From NCBI GenBank assembly GCA_021399435.1, contig JAJTUP010000202.1, forward strand, positions 1-23,035: 23,035 nt of DNA. The letters run 5' to 3'. The notes beneath the pieces were generated by a model. It was not told where the DNA came from. It saw only the letters and a program-made list of their open reading frames with translations, and made no database searches. The position numbers and the translations under genes were made by a program. Positions within the stretch are counted from its first letter, which is position 1. Each line of letters starts with the position of its first letter. Of this stretch, positions 10,425-19,823 are shown piece by piece. The DNA comes from Diaporthe sp. PMI_573. Its lineage: Eukaryota > Ascomycota > Sordariomycetes > Diaporthales > Diaporthaceae.

Positions 10425-13023
10425 CACCAGAGCTGCAGTACAGCACCTCGCACTCTTTGTGCCATGGGAGAAGTTCACTACAGCAGCATCAGGCGATATT
10501 AATGAAATCTGGGAAGATTGGAGACGGCGACTCCCCAAAAGACTCCAGACTATCGCAGGCAACATCCAGCTCTTGAAGCGATCAGCGGAAGATGCGCGGC
10601 GAGATGCAAAGCAGTGGGCGGCTGCGGGGGATGACGCCGTTTTGGATGATATCGACGCTATGGGGTATGATCTCCAAGATCCTACAGGCCCAGTAAAAGC
10701 ATATCGCCCAGACCAGGTTGGCCAGCTTTGCCGACTGATGGAGACAGTACTGGGTGCCACAGCCCCCAACCAGGTGACCGCTGGTTCGGAGTCTCTCGTT
10801 AAGCTGCTAGATCAGCTCCGCGAAGCCCACGCAGATATCACCGACTTCGCAGATGATCTTGAGACTGTCGCTCCCGCAGAGAGCCCTGAGCAGTACCAGC
10901 CAACTATGGTAGCCAGGAGCGAGCTCCCAATGCAACATCAACTCAAGGGGATTAAGAGCAAGCAGGGGAAAGCCGACAAGGAAATTGTGCAAAGAATCCA
11001 AGGCTCTGACGGAGTTCAGGATACTCAGAACACGGCTGCTGGCAGAGAAGCATTATTAAACCATACTTTTGCGGGTGCAGGAGAAGATAGCATAGAGATA
11101 TCGGAAACAGACACCGGGAACACTTATGGACCCAGCACTAGGGTTACTTTTGGACCGTCAACCGCATTCCTCCATGCCGGTCGGCAGATCGCAAGCAGGT
11201 TCACCCTGAACGAGCGGCAGGAAATTGCCTTCCTTTTAGTGTGTCGCCATCTCGACACCATCCCGGACGAAGGTGACAGCGATGATTTCGATAGCAGTAA
11301 TGTCGAGAACAATGGTAACGCACAACTATGCGAGTTCCTGGGTGGGGAGGGCGGCACTGGGAAGTCCAGGGTCATCGAGGCGTTGGCGGAATTGTTCGCT
11401 AGCAAGGACATATCGCACAGGCTGCTCATGACGGCGACATCGGGGCCGCAGCAGCGCGGATCAACGGCGTGACTATTCACTCCGCCTGTGGGATGCAACC
11501 CAACGCATCCGACGGCAATGCCGACGATGGCAGCACGGTAAACCTACGTGGACGGTGATGCCCGAAGAAGATGGAGAGAAAAGTGGCTGCTCATCATTGA
11601 CGAGGTGAGCATGCTGGGCCTCCAGACGCTCTCCAACATCAACAAGCGACTTTGCGCCTCCCGAGGATCGAATCAAGATTTGGCGGGATCCCAGTGGTGC
11701 TACTATCAGGAGATTTCCACCAATTCCGCCCAGTGCAAACAAGTCGCTATTGACGCCATGGTCCGCCCTCAGGATTGCGGACGAAATGAGGGCGCACGCA
11801 CTCTGGACTCGATTTACCACCGTCGTTATGCTCACCGAACAGGTGCGCGCAGCGGGGGACCCGGAGCTGCGGCGGCTGCTGACTCGGATCCGGCAGGGGC
11901 AGCAAGACGAGTCCGACATGGAGCTTCTTAATAGCCGGTGCTTCCAGGAAGGCCGAGCCATACCATGGGGCAGGGGCATCACAGTAGTTACACCCCTCAA
12001 CAGCACCAGATGGTGCCTGAACATGGATGCGGTCTTGGCCTTCCAGAGGCACCACCAGAAGCCAGTCCGGATATTTCTACCCCAGCACCGTTGGGGTAAA
12101 CCCAGTACATTACCGGTAACGGAGGAAGAAGCTACGCTCATGGCCAGCGTCGGAGATGACAGCAAGATCTGTGTGCCGGCCACGTTCATGTTCGTGCCTG
12201 GCATGCCGGTGGTAGTGACGAAGAATATAAACCCAGGCCTCAAGCTCGTGAACGGGGCCAAGTACAAAGCAGTGGAAGTTATACCAGACTCCAAGAGTTT
12301 CCCAGGGTATCAACTGGCCCCGAACATTATCCTCCACTTTGGACCACCTGCCGGCATTATCCTGTTATCCGAGTCCACCAAAAAGTTCAAGTTTGATGAC
12401 ATGCCACCAGGCACGGTCCTGCTTACTCCAACAAGTGCCCAGATACCCATCGAGAAGAAGAAGAGGGCCAAGAAGAGGCCTTGGCAGAGGCACGAAGTGA
12501 GCCGCCGAGGACTTCCCTGCACTGCCGCGTTCGCATGCACCGATTACAAAATCCAAGGCGAAACCCTCGTCGAGATCGCGCTGGAGCTGCGAGGAACCGG
12601 AACAAAGCTGAATACGACAACTGGACAACTCGAGGCAGGAAAGTGCGATCCGTACAGCCTGTATGTGCAGCTATCGCGGTTGCACATCGCTTGATGGTAT
12701 TATGTTGCTGTCAAAGGCACGGGTGCAGGACATAGTCGGGAATAAAATACCACAGGAAATTTTGATGGCGAGGCTAGGCTGGAACAGTTGTGCGAGAGGA
12801 CAGTAAATGAGGCCCGATTATCGTTATTGTCATACCCATCTGCACAATACTAGCAGTAATGTAATTTAGATAATAGGTTTCTTATATATAAATGGAAGTA
12901 GGTAGAAGGATAGAAACCATCTAGATCCAAATCAACCTAATTACATTGCTCCTAACTCAAGCACAAGAGAAATTCTCGTAAATATAAAGACAAGAGCAAT
13001 AATGCTCTCACAAACCGAGTTCC

Positions 13024-13062
13024 CACGTGCACATCACGTGCATTTCACGTGCATTTCACTTA
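13024..13062. promoter_or_regulatory. Three CACGTG E-boxes at exact 11-bp spacing
   Basis: CACGTG occurs at 13024, 13035 and 13046, followed by a degenerate fourth unit (CACTTA at 13057). The unit is about CACGTGCATTT. CACGTG is the classic bHLH site, and 11 bp is about one helical turn. It may simply be a short tandem repeat. Confidence 0.4.
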
Positions 13063-13241
13063 ATCTCAGAGAGCGAATGAGAGCAAGAGAAGAGATTGGC
13101 ACCTCTGGGGGCATTCGGATGGGGTTAATCCGGACCAACAAGAGGTTGCAGTTGCGGTTCCTAATCGGGTAATCGCTTAAAGCGGTAATTTTGCAAGGGG
13201 GGGCGAAAATTTTGGGGGTGGAATCCCAGAGCTTAAGAAGA

Positions 13242-13258
13242 CCTTTCGTACCGAAAGG
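13242..13258 (+). repeat. Hairpin, candidate Helitron 3' terminal stem-loop
   Basis: Perfect 7-bp stem CCTTTCG/CGAAAGG with loop TAC. CTAG followed by T occurs 26 bases later (13285-13288). Helitrons classically end in a hairpin followed by CTRR, but the usual gap is about 10-12 bases, so the assignment is weak. Confidence 0.3.
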
Positions 13259-13284
13259 CATATCTACATGTACCTATGGCCATC

Positions 13285-13590
13285 CTAGTGTGCTGTTTGT
13301 TCGCCCTGCTGAACCTCGCTAGACTGTATGGGTTGTTTGGCGTGCCAGAATAGCCATTGGCTGAATGCATCGTCTAGCCGAATGATAGGTTGCCCTGCTA
13401 AAGGTATCTCCATTTCTAGTTGACGTTGCACATCGGGATGGTTTTCAGAGGTGTACCATTGTAAAAACTCTGTAAATGGCTTTAATTGAAGAGGTCCGCT
13501 GTACAAGATGGTGTTGTCAGTCTGAACGCCCACATCTCGGGCGCCAGCCTCTGGCTTGTGCTGCTGCAAGACGTCTGACGACAATGGTTA
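13285..13590 (-). CDS. Possible terminal exon of an unknown protein
   Basis: A minus-strand frame of about 100 codons ends at the TAG at 13287-13285. It reads like a natural protein ('FTEFLQWYTSENHPDVQ', 'PLAGQPIIRLDDAFSQWLFW') rather than a shadow. It has no ATG near its start. A CTAAC branch-like site and a TCAG acceptor lie just upstream (minus strand, about 13605-13588), so it could be a last exon; no convincing upstream exon was found. I do not recognise the family. It could also be the remnant of a transposon ORF. Confidence 0.3.
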
Positions 13591-14402
13591 GCGGGGCTGA
13601 AACATATGGACGTGTGCGAGGGCCGCAGACTAACAGTGGCACTATTAGTGCGCCCAAGCCCTTCCAAGTTTGTGGCCCACTGCGGTACCCAGCCAGGACG
13701 TACGCGGTCCAATGCGTCGAGAGCGCGCGCCGCGGGGTTTCAAAGATGGCGCTAAAGGAGTGTCAACAATACAGCCAGTGTACCGTGTTTGTCGCAACTG
13801 AAACCATCCGTCCTAAAACTTACATGTTCAACAGTATCCTAATTTTGTAGCTTTGGAATGGGCTATCTGGCTGATTGCAAGAAGCATGTACTGCCTGAGA
13901 GACGATGAAGTTGTGTTTATCTCAGTGGCGAACCTTAAGCCGACGAGTTAAGAGATACCAACCCTGCCATTACAGATAGGCGGGGTACCAGGTAACTTCT
14001 ATCCAATACCTGTAGGGTAGGTTGGGCTGGGATTGCATCGTCCTGAGCGAAGCCGTTGAGATGCCAATCACGCTAATCTCTTTGAGAATCACAGTCAAAC
14101 TAGTGAGATTATAACCACTGGCTTGCTCAGAGCTTCTGTTTCGTATCGATTCCATCGTAGTCTGAGATAGAATGGCAGATTGTTGTGTCCGGTCGAGTAA
14201 TGTGTATCGTACCAATCATGGCCCCAGTTTCTGCGTCAACGTGGTTCGATTACTGACTACGTCCCATCCCAAAGCGCAGATTAAGTCAATTACAGTCCGC
14301 CCAAAAGGCTATCTATCGTTCTTATTGAAGACAGGAGCCCACAGGAGGCAGCCTGAGAGGCACGGGGAGTGCCCAGCCGCAAGTGGGGCTATTATGTTCG
14401 GA
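13591..14402. other. Intergenic, no gene recognised
   Basis: Only short frames with no recognisable motifs on either strand. No tRNA-like or clear repeat structure was seen. Confidence 0.4.
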
Positions 14403-14597
14403 CTAATAGTGTAAACTACAGTTTGCACTGTAGTTTAGTTTCAACCTTGACGGACGGACCAATAGTTCAGTTTGCATATCTCAGGCAAACTGGCAGTTCA
14501 GTGTAGCTAAGTCAAACGGACTGGCAGTTTAGTGTGACCAAGGCAAACGCACTAAATGAGCAGTTTGAGGCTTTACACGCACTGGTTGCACTATTAG
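14403..14597. mobile_element. 195-bp inverted-repeat (MITE-like) element
   Basis: Bounded by perfect 9-bp inverted ends CTAATAGTG (14403-14411) and CACTATTAG (14589-14597). The similarity extends to about 14 bp with mismatches, and a TA target duplication is possible. Inside are a perfect 10-bp-stem hairpin (14412-14421 with 14428-14437, 6-base loop) and imperfect ~30-bp direct repeats built on 'CAAAC..ACTGGCAGTT.AGTGT' (about 14488-14560). It lies exactly where recognisable pogo transposase coding stops, suggesting insertion there or a junction. Confidence 0.5.
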
Positions 14598-14601
14598 GAG
14601 C

Positions 14602-15715
14602 CCTGCTCTAAACCCAGATCTCATGTTTTCTTCTGTAAAGATCTTGTCGTGGGCTGCCTTGAATGCAATGAAAACTCAGACTTGGTGATGTGGTTGATAG
14701 AGGCCCGGATGAAGAGATTGATCTCATCACCATATGCACGCTTCAATGGCGAGAATAATCCAACGTCTAGTGGCTGGAGTAGATGAGAGGAATGCCGTGG
14801 CATGCTGATAGGGATAATGTTGTGCTCTTTGCAGTACTGCTCAAACTCTGCTGATACATGGCTCTCATGGCCATCAAGGATAAGCATCCGGTACGCACCC
14901 TTTGTCTGTTGCTTCGTATGCTTGTCGAAGTGCTGAATCCATTCAAGACCAGTCTTGTTATCTGTCCACCCATTTGGAGTAGGCTTGATGATCCAGCTTG
15001 GTGGGAAGCCTGACTCTGTTGTCCAGTTAGCAAGGTGGTAGGCGCCTTGCACGATGACGAACGGTGGGATACACCAGCCCTTCGCATTGATGCATTCAAT
15101 GACTGTCGCCCATTCTCGATTTCCAGGTTGTACAGATTTAGCCTTTCCATGTCGATCAGAACGTGTAACAACCATTGATGCGGTTATCACGCCCATCATG
15201 AAGCCAGTCTCGTCAAAGTTGTATAGGTCGTCATCTGTGATCCCATACTTGGCTATCATGTTGCGGAGTAGCCGAAACCAGTTCCCAATAACCTCTAGAT
15301 CTTCGCAGAGAGCCCTCTGATAGTCATAAGGTCGATTAAACTTGGTTTTCAAGCTTGGTTGTGCATCTATAAAGCGTCGTGCCCAGTGCTTGCCAACCGG
15401 CTTGCCATCACGCGATGCTAGCAGGAGGTTGGCCGTATCTTCCACACCGGAAAGTCGCATTGGAAATCCTCGTGCATCTTGATCAATGATATGCTGGACA
15501 AGCACTTGCTCTTCAATTAGTTCAAGTTTATGGTCGTTGACGCGTTTTGTTTCGCGTGTTGCTCGGTTGTTCATCCTGTGCTTAAGAGTTGAGCAAGGGA
15601 CGTTAAAGATCCGCGCAGCCTGGGCAGCGCTTAAGGGTTTTTTGCGGTTTGTTTTGGATTTCTTGATAGCTTGAAGGGCTAGAAGGATCTTATCTTCTTT
15701 GGAATAAATTGGCAT
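14602..15715 (-). pseudogene. Fot1/pogo-like (Tc1-mariner superfamily) transposase, C-terminally broken
   Basis: Cut-and-paste transposase of the pogo/Fot1 type, which inserts at TA. From the Met at 15715: a psq-type helix-turn-helix ('LSAAQAARIFNVPCSTLKHR', ~28-47); a CENP-B-type DNA-binding domain (~60-130, 'GKPVGKHWARRFI'); and the DDE_1 catalytic core with D168 ('YNFDETGF'), D281 ('LILDGHESH') and D317 ('QPLDVGLFSPLK'), giving the DD35D spacing expected for this family. The frame stops at 14621. Shortly before, at the A4 run 14671-14674 (T4 on the coding strand), one missing base explains a switch into the next frame. That frame continues with the typical family tail ('FKAAHDKIFTEENMRSGFRA') to about 14602. 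The remaining C-terminus is absent, and the 195-bp inverted-repeat element begins a few bases further on. The catalytic core is intact as read. Confidence 0.88.
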
Positions 15716-15906
15716 TGTGGATGCTGAGTTTTAGCGTATTGAATAGTTAAGTAGTTAGAATGATGCGAAATTGACGCGAAAAACTAGGACGCGATCTGTA
15801 CCAAAAACAAACCTACCCACCAAAACTTTAAGTTTTCAGACTAGCACTGCAACACTACCACAACTCTAAATTAACCAGATAATTGAAAGTAAGCAAATAA
15901 GACCAG

Positions 15907-15926
15907 TTGGCACCAATTGGTGCCAA
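15907..15926. repeat. 20-bp perfect palindrome
   Basis: TTGGCACCAATTGGTGCCAA is its own reverse complement. It lies about 190 bp upstream of the pogo-like start codon, in the presumed 5' noncoding part of that element. Role unknown; a protein-binding site or chance is possible. Confidence 0.7.
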
Positions 15927-15989
15927 ATTTAATTGATTCTTTTACACTCGGTGGTGCTAGGGTTGACAAAAGTCAGTAGACTTGATGAA

Positions 15990-16030
15990 AATCGCTCGCT
16001 AGGGGTACCGCTCGCTGGGTGGTAAACCAC
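15990..16030. repeat. Candidate 5' terminal region of the pogo-like element
   Basis: Contains CGCTCGCT twice (15993-16000 and 16009-16016) and a short hairpin GTGGT-AA-ACCAC (16019-16030), about 300 bp upstream of the transposase. Repeats of this sort occur near ends of fungal pogo elements. The other end is missing, so it cannot be tested here. Confidence 0.3.
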
Positions 16031-17158
16031 GTTACAACCTCCTTTATTATAATAAGTTACGAATCTTTACAAGTGCCTTGAGTCTTAAGGTACCGGGGAC
16101 ATCCGCCATCGCTACAACTATGTATCAGATTATGCTGATTGATGATAGAATTGTTTTTCCGGACGACAAAAAGCCTGCCTCATTCAGCAATCGGACGGGC
16201 GCCACATGGGGCCTGACGTTTTGTGCCAAGCGTTGACAGCCCATAAGACAGCCCACTGAAACGACCCAAAATTGGCTTCTGGCTCGTCCGTATTTGCTTT
16301 CGTATCACCGAGATGGCAGAATCTGCGGTGCGACAGAAATGGCCCTTAGACATAGCGAATATTGCTGCCCAAATAAGGCGAACTTTGTTGCTTTAGCATT
16401 TCCAGATTGGAATAGGCTCTGGGTAGGACTTCGCTGCCGGCGCAGGTCGCCTTCACCGCGGCAGGGAATCGTGGCAAGACTTTACTGCGGGACTTCGTAG
16501 TTCTCCTGACTTCAGTGGTGATCAGTATAGCGTGCACTTTATTGTGGCAGGGACTTTACCGTGGCGATTTCACCGCGGCCGGGATTTTATCGTAGCAGGG
16601 ACTTTACCGTGGCAGGGACTTCGCCGTAGCCGGAACTTAAACAGTGGCGCCTGTGGCCCGGAGCCGGGATCTCGGTGGCCTAGTTTCTGAAGGATAGTGC
16701 CTTCAGCAGTGGGTTCATCGGCAGGGTCGCAGTAGAGTGCACTGAGGCGAATTGGGACGGTGTGTGAGCAGTCTGGACAACTTTGTATTGAATTTGAGTG
16801 GGCTTCTGTCAGCCCTCCTCACAGTCCCTCCGACATCGTCTCACCCGCGGGCACGCATGGGTTGGCTCTGGTGCAAGAATAGCGAGGCCGGAAAATTCGC
16901 CCTTCAGACGATATAGCTAAGAAGTGAATCAAAGCTTGAACGAAGATTGGCTGGATTATCAGGTTGATTAATTGTCTGTGCCGTTGAACCAGCGAGCTTT
17001 TTCGGCAGGGAAGCTGACTCATCAGCCCCGAAGCAATTTCCCACCAGGTAGCTCGGTTGGGTGGCTGAGCGGTCAGTGGCTAGGCATTCCGCAGACCCAT
17101 ATCGCGAAACGCGACCCCTTTCTCCTATCATCCGACCCTTCTCAAACCCACATCGGCG
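16031..17158. other. Intergenic region and promoter/5' leader of the FunK1 gene
   Basis: No convincing coding frame. A degenerate tandem repeat occupies 16418-16642. The last ~60 bases before the kinase ATG are pyrimidine-rich with many C and T runs, as is common upstream of ascomycete start codons. A tRNA-like A-box near 17060 was examined and rejected. Confidence 0.5.
16544..16642. repeat. Degenerate 17-bp tandem repeat
   Basis: Six head-to-tail units near GTGGCAGGGACTTTACC start at 16544, 16561 (14 bp), 16575, 16592, 16609 and 16626. More decayed units reach back to about 16418. Noncoding as far as can be seen. Confidence 0.7.
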
Positions 17159-19560
17159 ATGGCAGATCAACCGCGGTCGGAGATTATCAACAGCAATCCT
17201 ATCGGGCAAGGCCTTGATTCATTTCGCGCGTCTTTCAGTTCGATTTGCGAAGACAGGAGCATCGCCTGTACCCCAGACGCGCTCGGTCAGCTTGGCGGAG
17301 AAGGTAAGACAGACCAGTTGAACTGTATTACGGTTGGCTCTCCTGACTATTATATAGATCTCCAGAATATTGCCCTTGACCTTCTGTCGGCGCTGCAAGG
17401 CCTTCGAGCATCACGTCTGCTCCCCGCGCGTGGGAGTGGCAACAACCTCCTCAGCGATCTTTCGAGACTTGTTTCCGCCGTCAACTCCAACGAGTTCGAC
17501 CTTGACCGCATCAAGCCTCTCCTGAATGCCGCCCTCGTCGACAGTCCAGATGACGCGCTCATTTGGGACCAAGTCTACCGCGCCGTCACCGAATCTACCC
17601 CCCTTCCCCGACCGATAGCCTCTTCCCTCCAACAGACCCCCTGGGTTCGCAACACGAGCAGCTTCGCGAACTCCTCCGAGTACCGCAAGGATATCGATAG
17701 AGTCCTCCGAGAGGAGCTTGGCGCTATGTGCGTCGACCTCCCTCGGTTCTGCAAGACGTTCTTCGGTGGCGTGGCAGGTCTAGAGGCGGCGTCCGAAGCC
17801 GTCTTCCAGAAGTGCAGGGAAGGCAACAGCCCACTCTTCAATAAGGGGTGGAGCGGCTGGCCGAAAGATGCAAATCAAGACGACGTGTTGAGTTGGTTCG
17901 CAGATTTGAACGAGAAGTTAGTGGCATTCGCAGAAGAGTACAAGCCGACCCCGTCGCACCGTCGAAGGCCACTGGCACAGCCTCTGGCACAGCCCAACAA
18001 GCCGATCCAAGGCTCCACAGGGGAGCGCAAGATGGACATTGGCTTCGTGAGCGACCCCGACTCTAAAAGAGATTCTCGATGCCACTGGTCGCAGATCCTC
18101 GTGCCTGGAGAGCTGAAAAGCAATCCATCCGCCGACGTCTATTCCAAGGCACGGCTTGACCTGGGGAGGTACGCAAGAGAAGTCCTAGCCGCTCAAGACA
18201 CGCGTCGCTTCGTCCTGGGTTTTACTCTCTGCGGGCCTCTCATGAGGATATGGGAGTTTGATCGGCTTGGGGGGATCGCGTCCGAACAGTTTGACATCAA
18301 CAAGGAGGGGCTGCAGTTTGTGTCTACCATCCTAGGGTTCCTCTGGATGAATGAGGAGCAGCTGGGCTTCGACCCTACTATCACAACCCCGGACGGACAA
18401 CCTATTCAGGACGGACAAGCAACTCGAAAAGGACAATGTTGTATTACGATCCAGCGCGACGGCCGGACGGAGCGGTTCATTATCGACAGGCTTATGAAGC
18501 GGTCGCCGTGCATCGCCGGCCGGGCCACGACGTGCTGGAAAGCTCACCGTGAAGACGACCCACAGATACCGTTTGTGATCAAGGACTCCTGGCAGTATAC
18601 GGAGCGTGAGGAGGAAGGCAAGTTGCTTCGGGAGGCAAAAGACGGAGGTGTGATCAATGTAGCCCGTTACTACCATCACGAGACTGTCTACGTACGGGGC
18701 GAGGTCGACGAGATCCAAGACAATGTGCGAGGCGGACTGGACATTACGAAGGCGAGCAACTATGGCCAGAGCGGCAGTATCGATGGCAAGAAGCGATCTT
18801 CCAGCCAAGCCCACTTACCCCTGCCGCCTAGCAAGCAATCCCGTTCGGCATCTCCGACAAAGGCAGGCATTCGTGCATTGCCAAATCGGGTACACCGGCG
18901 TATCGTTCTCCGTGACTACGGAAAGCCCATCTACGAGGCAAGCTCCCGAGCGGCTCTGCTTTGCGCACTGGAGGGCTGCATTGAGGGCCACGAGTCCTTG
19001 CGCAAGGCCGGCGTCCTCCACAGAGACATCTCGGTCAATAATCTCATGATAAACGAGGACGAGGACAATCCGTCTTGGCGTTCGTTCTTGATCGACCTGG
19101 ATCTTGCTGTCAGAGAGCCACGGGAAAACGCGTCGGGAGCCAAGGGGAAGACCGGCACGAGGGCTTTCATGGCTATCGGGGCGCTTCTGGGTGAGCAGCA
19201 TTCCTTCATGCACGACCTCGAGTCGTTCTTCTGGGTGCTGTTCTGGATATGCATTCACTACGACGGGCCAGACGACAAGGGCAGAGTAATTCCACAGTTT
19301 GACAAATGGAATTATGTCGATGTAACGGAATTGGCTAAGACAAAGATTGGCACGATTTCTGAGGAGAATGTTTTCCAGGAGACTATGAAGGAATTTTTTA
19401 CCAATATTATGAGCCGCTAATCCCATGGCTCAATCGACTGAGGAAGGTAGTATTCCCAGACGGGAAGAAGTGGAAGAAGGCGGATCCAGAGCTGTATTCC
19501 TCGATGAAGAAGATCCTTCGCGACGCCCGGGAGGATCCGGATGTGTTGCCGAAGAGTTAG
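17159..19560 (+). CDS. FunK1-family protein kinase (C-terminus frameshifted)
   Basis: FunK1 kinases are a fungal-specific, often expanded family of kinase-like proteins with unknown substrates. The open frame is 17159-19420. Residues ~1-280 are helical and variable. A block around 285-410 contains 'MDIGF' (D293) and 'LVPGELKSN' (E318-x-K320). The kinase domain spans ~440-735: 'IPFVIKDSW' (K475, ATP lysine), an acidic helix after it, 'LHRDISVNN' (H621-R622-D623, N628), 'LIDLDLA' (D646, DLD in place of DFG) and 'GTRAFMAIGALL'. A linker with 'SKQSRSASPTK' precedes 'RRIVLRDYGKPIY'. The frame ends at 19418-19420, but the expected tail ('PLIPWLNRLRKVVFPDGKKW' and on) lies one frame away, ending at TAG 19558-19560. 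One T missing from the T6 run at 19394-19399 explains this. Catalytic residues are present, so it is either an active gene with a sequence error or a recent loss of ~50 residues. Confidence 0.88.
17304..17357 (+). other. Likely 54-bp intron in the FunK1 gene
   Basis: GTAAGA donor, CTGAC branch point and TATAG acceptor. Its length is a multiple of three and it has no stop, so the frame is open either way. Splicing (phase 1) joins 'ALGQLGGE' to 'DLQNIALDLL'. Confidence 0.65.
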
Positions 19561-19569
19561 ATATGTATA

Positions 19570-19575
19570 AATAAA
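19570..19575 (+). terminator. Candidate polyadenylation signal of the FunK1 gene
   Basis: AATAAA lies about 10 bases after the stop at 19560 (the end reached in the shifted frame), in an AT-rich stretch followed by CT-rich sequence. It supports that later stop as the ancestral gene end. Confidence 0.4.
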
Positions 19576-19823
19576 CTCAATCTCTCTATACCCTCCTTCC
19601 CTCCTTCGCTCCTTCAACGACGACAAACGCCCAGCCTTTACATCGTGGTCCTGATCAGAGCCTTCGGCGTACGTCCTGAGTATTGATGCCGTCTTCTCTC
19701 TATCTGACTACTATCCTGTTAGGCACACTGCATCCGGATTAGTAGCCGGAGTCGACAGAGCCCCCCGCCAAAGAAGATGCTCCGCTCTCGGAGACCTAAG
19801 GAGGGATCACGTCGTGGTAATTT

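Larger units (their letters stand above)
5759..12806 (+). pseudogene. Helitron Rep/helicase transposase (very large, two introns, several frameshifts)
   Basis: Rolling-circle transposase of an autonomous Helitron; Rep nicks and joins single strands and the PIF1-like helicase unwinds. Suggested exons are 5759-9193, 9260-10365 and 10425-12806. In order: proline-rich repeats (residues ~50-106); duplicated AT-hook-like segment (~113-237); Cys-rich zinc-like region ('CMICYQ', 'CPDC', 'CENC', ~455-515); Helitron_like_N region; 'FTLNPND' (~1005); and the HUH motif in 'ALHVHGLLW' (H1099, H1101). The two-tyrosine motif 'YYLTNYATK' follows at ~9645-9675, then 'AAVQHLALFVPWE' and 'RRDAKQWA'. The helicase has Walker A 'GGEGGTGKS' (11341-11367), Walker B 'LLIIDEVSML' (~11588-11616), 'SGDFHQFRPV' (~11706-11735), and C-terminal 'AAFACTDYKIQG' and 'YSLYVQLSR'. 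Frame changes occur near 11442, 11540, 11679, 11745 and 12692; the last 37 codons end at the TAA at 12804. As read, the helicase is disrupted, while the Rep half is open if the two introns are spliced. Confidence 0.9.
12807..13284. other. Noncoding 3' flank of the Helitron gene
   Basis: AT-rich noncoding sequence after the Helitron stop. It contains a hairpin at 12993-13008 (AGAGCA/TGCTCT, 4-base loop), three phased CACGTG sites, and a hairpin at 13242-13258. It probably belongs to the Helitron 3' region, but the exact end is not proven. Confidence 0.4.

Noticed and set aside
17050..17130. tRNA-Leu/Ser-like A-box (TGGCTGAGCGGT)
   Set aside because: No B-box (GGTTCGA-type), anticodon arm or acceptor stem pairing follows, so it does not fold as a tRNA.
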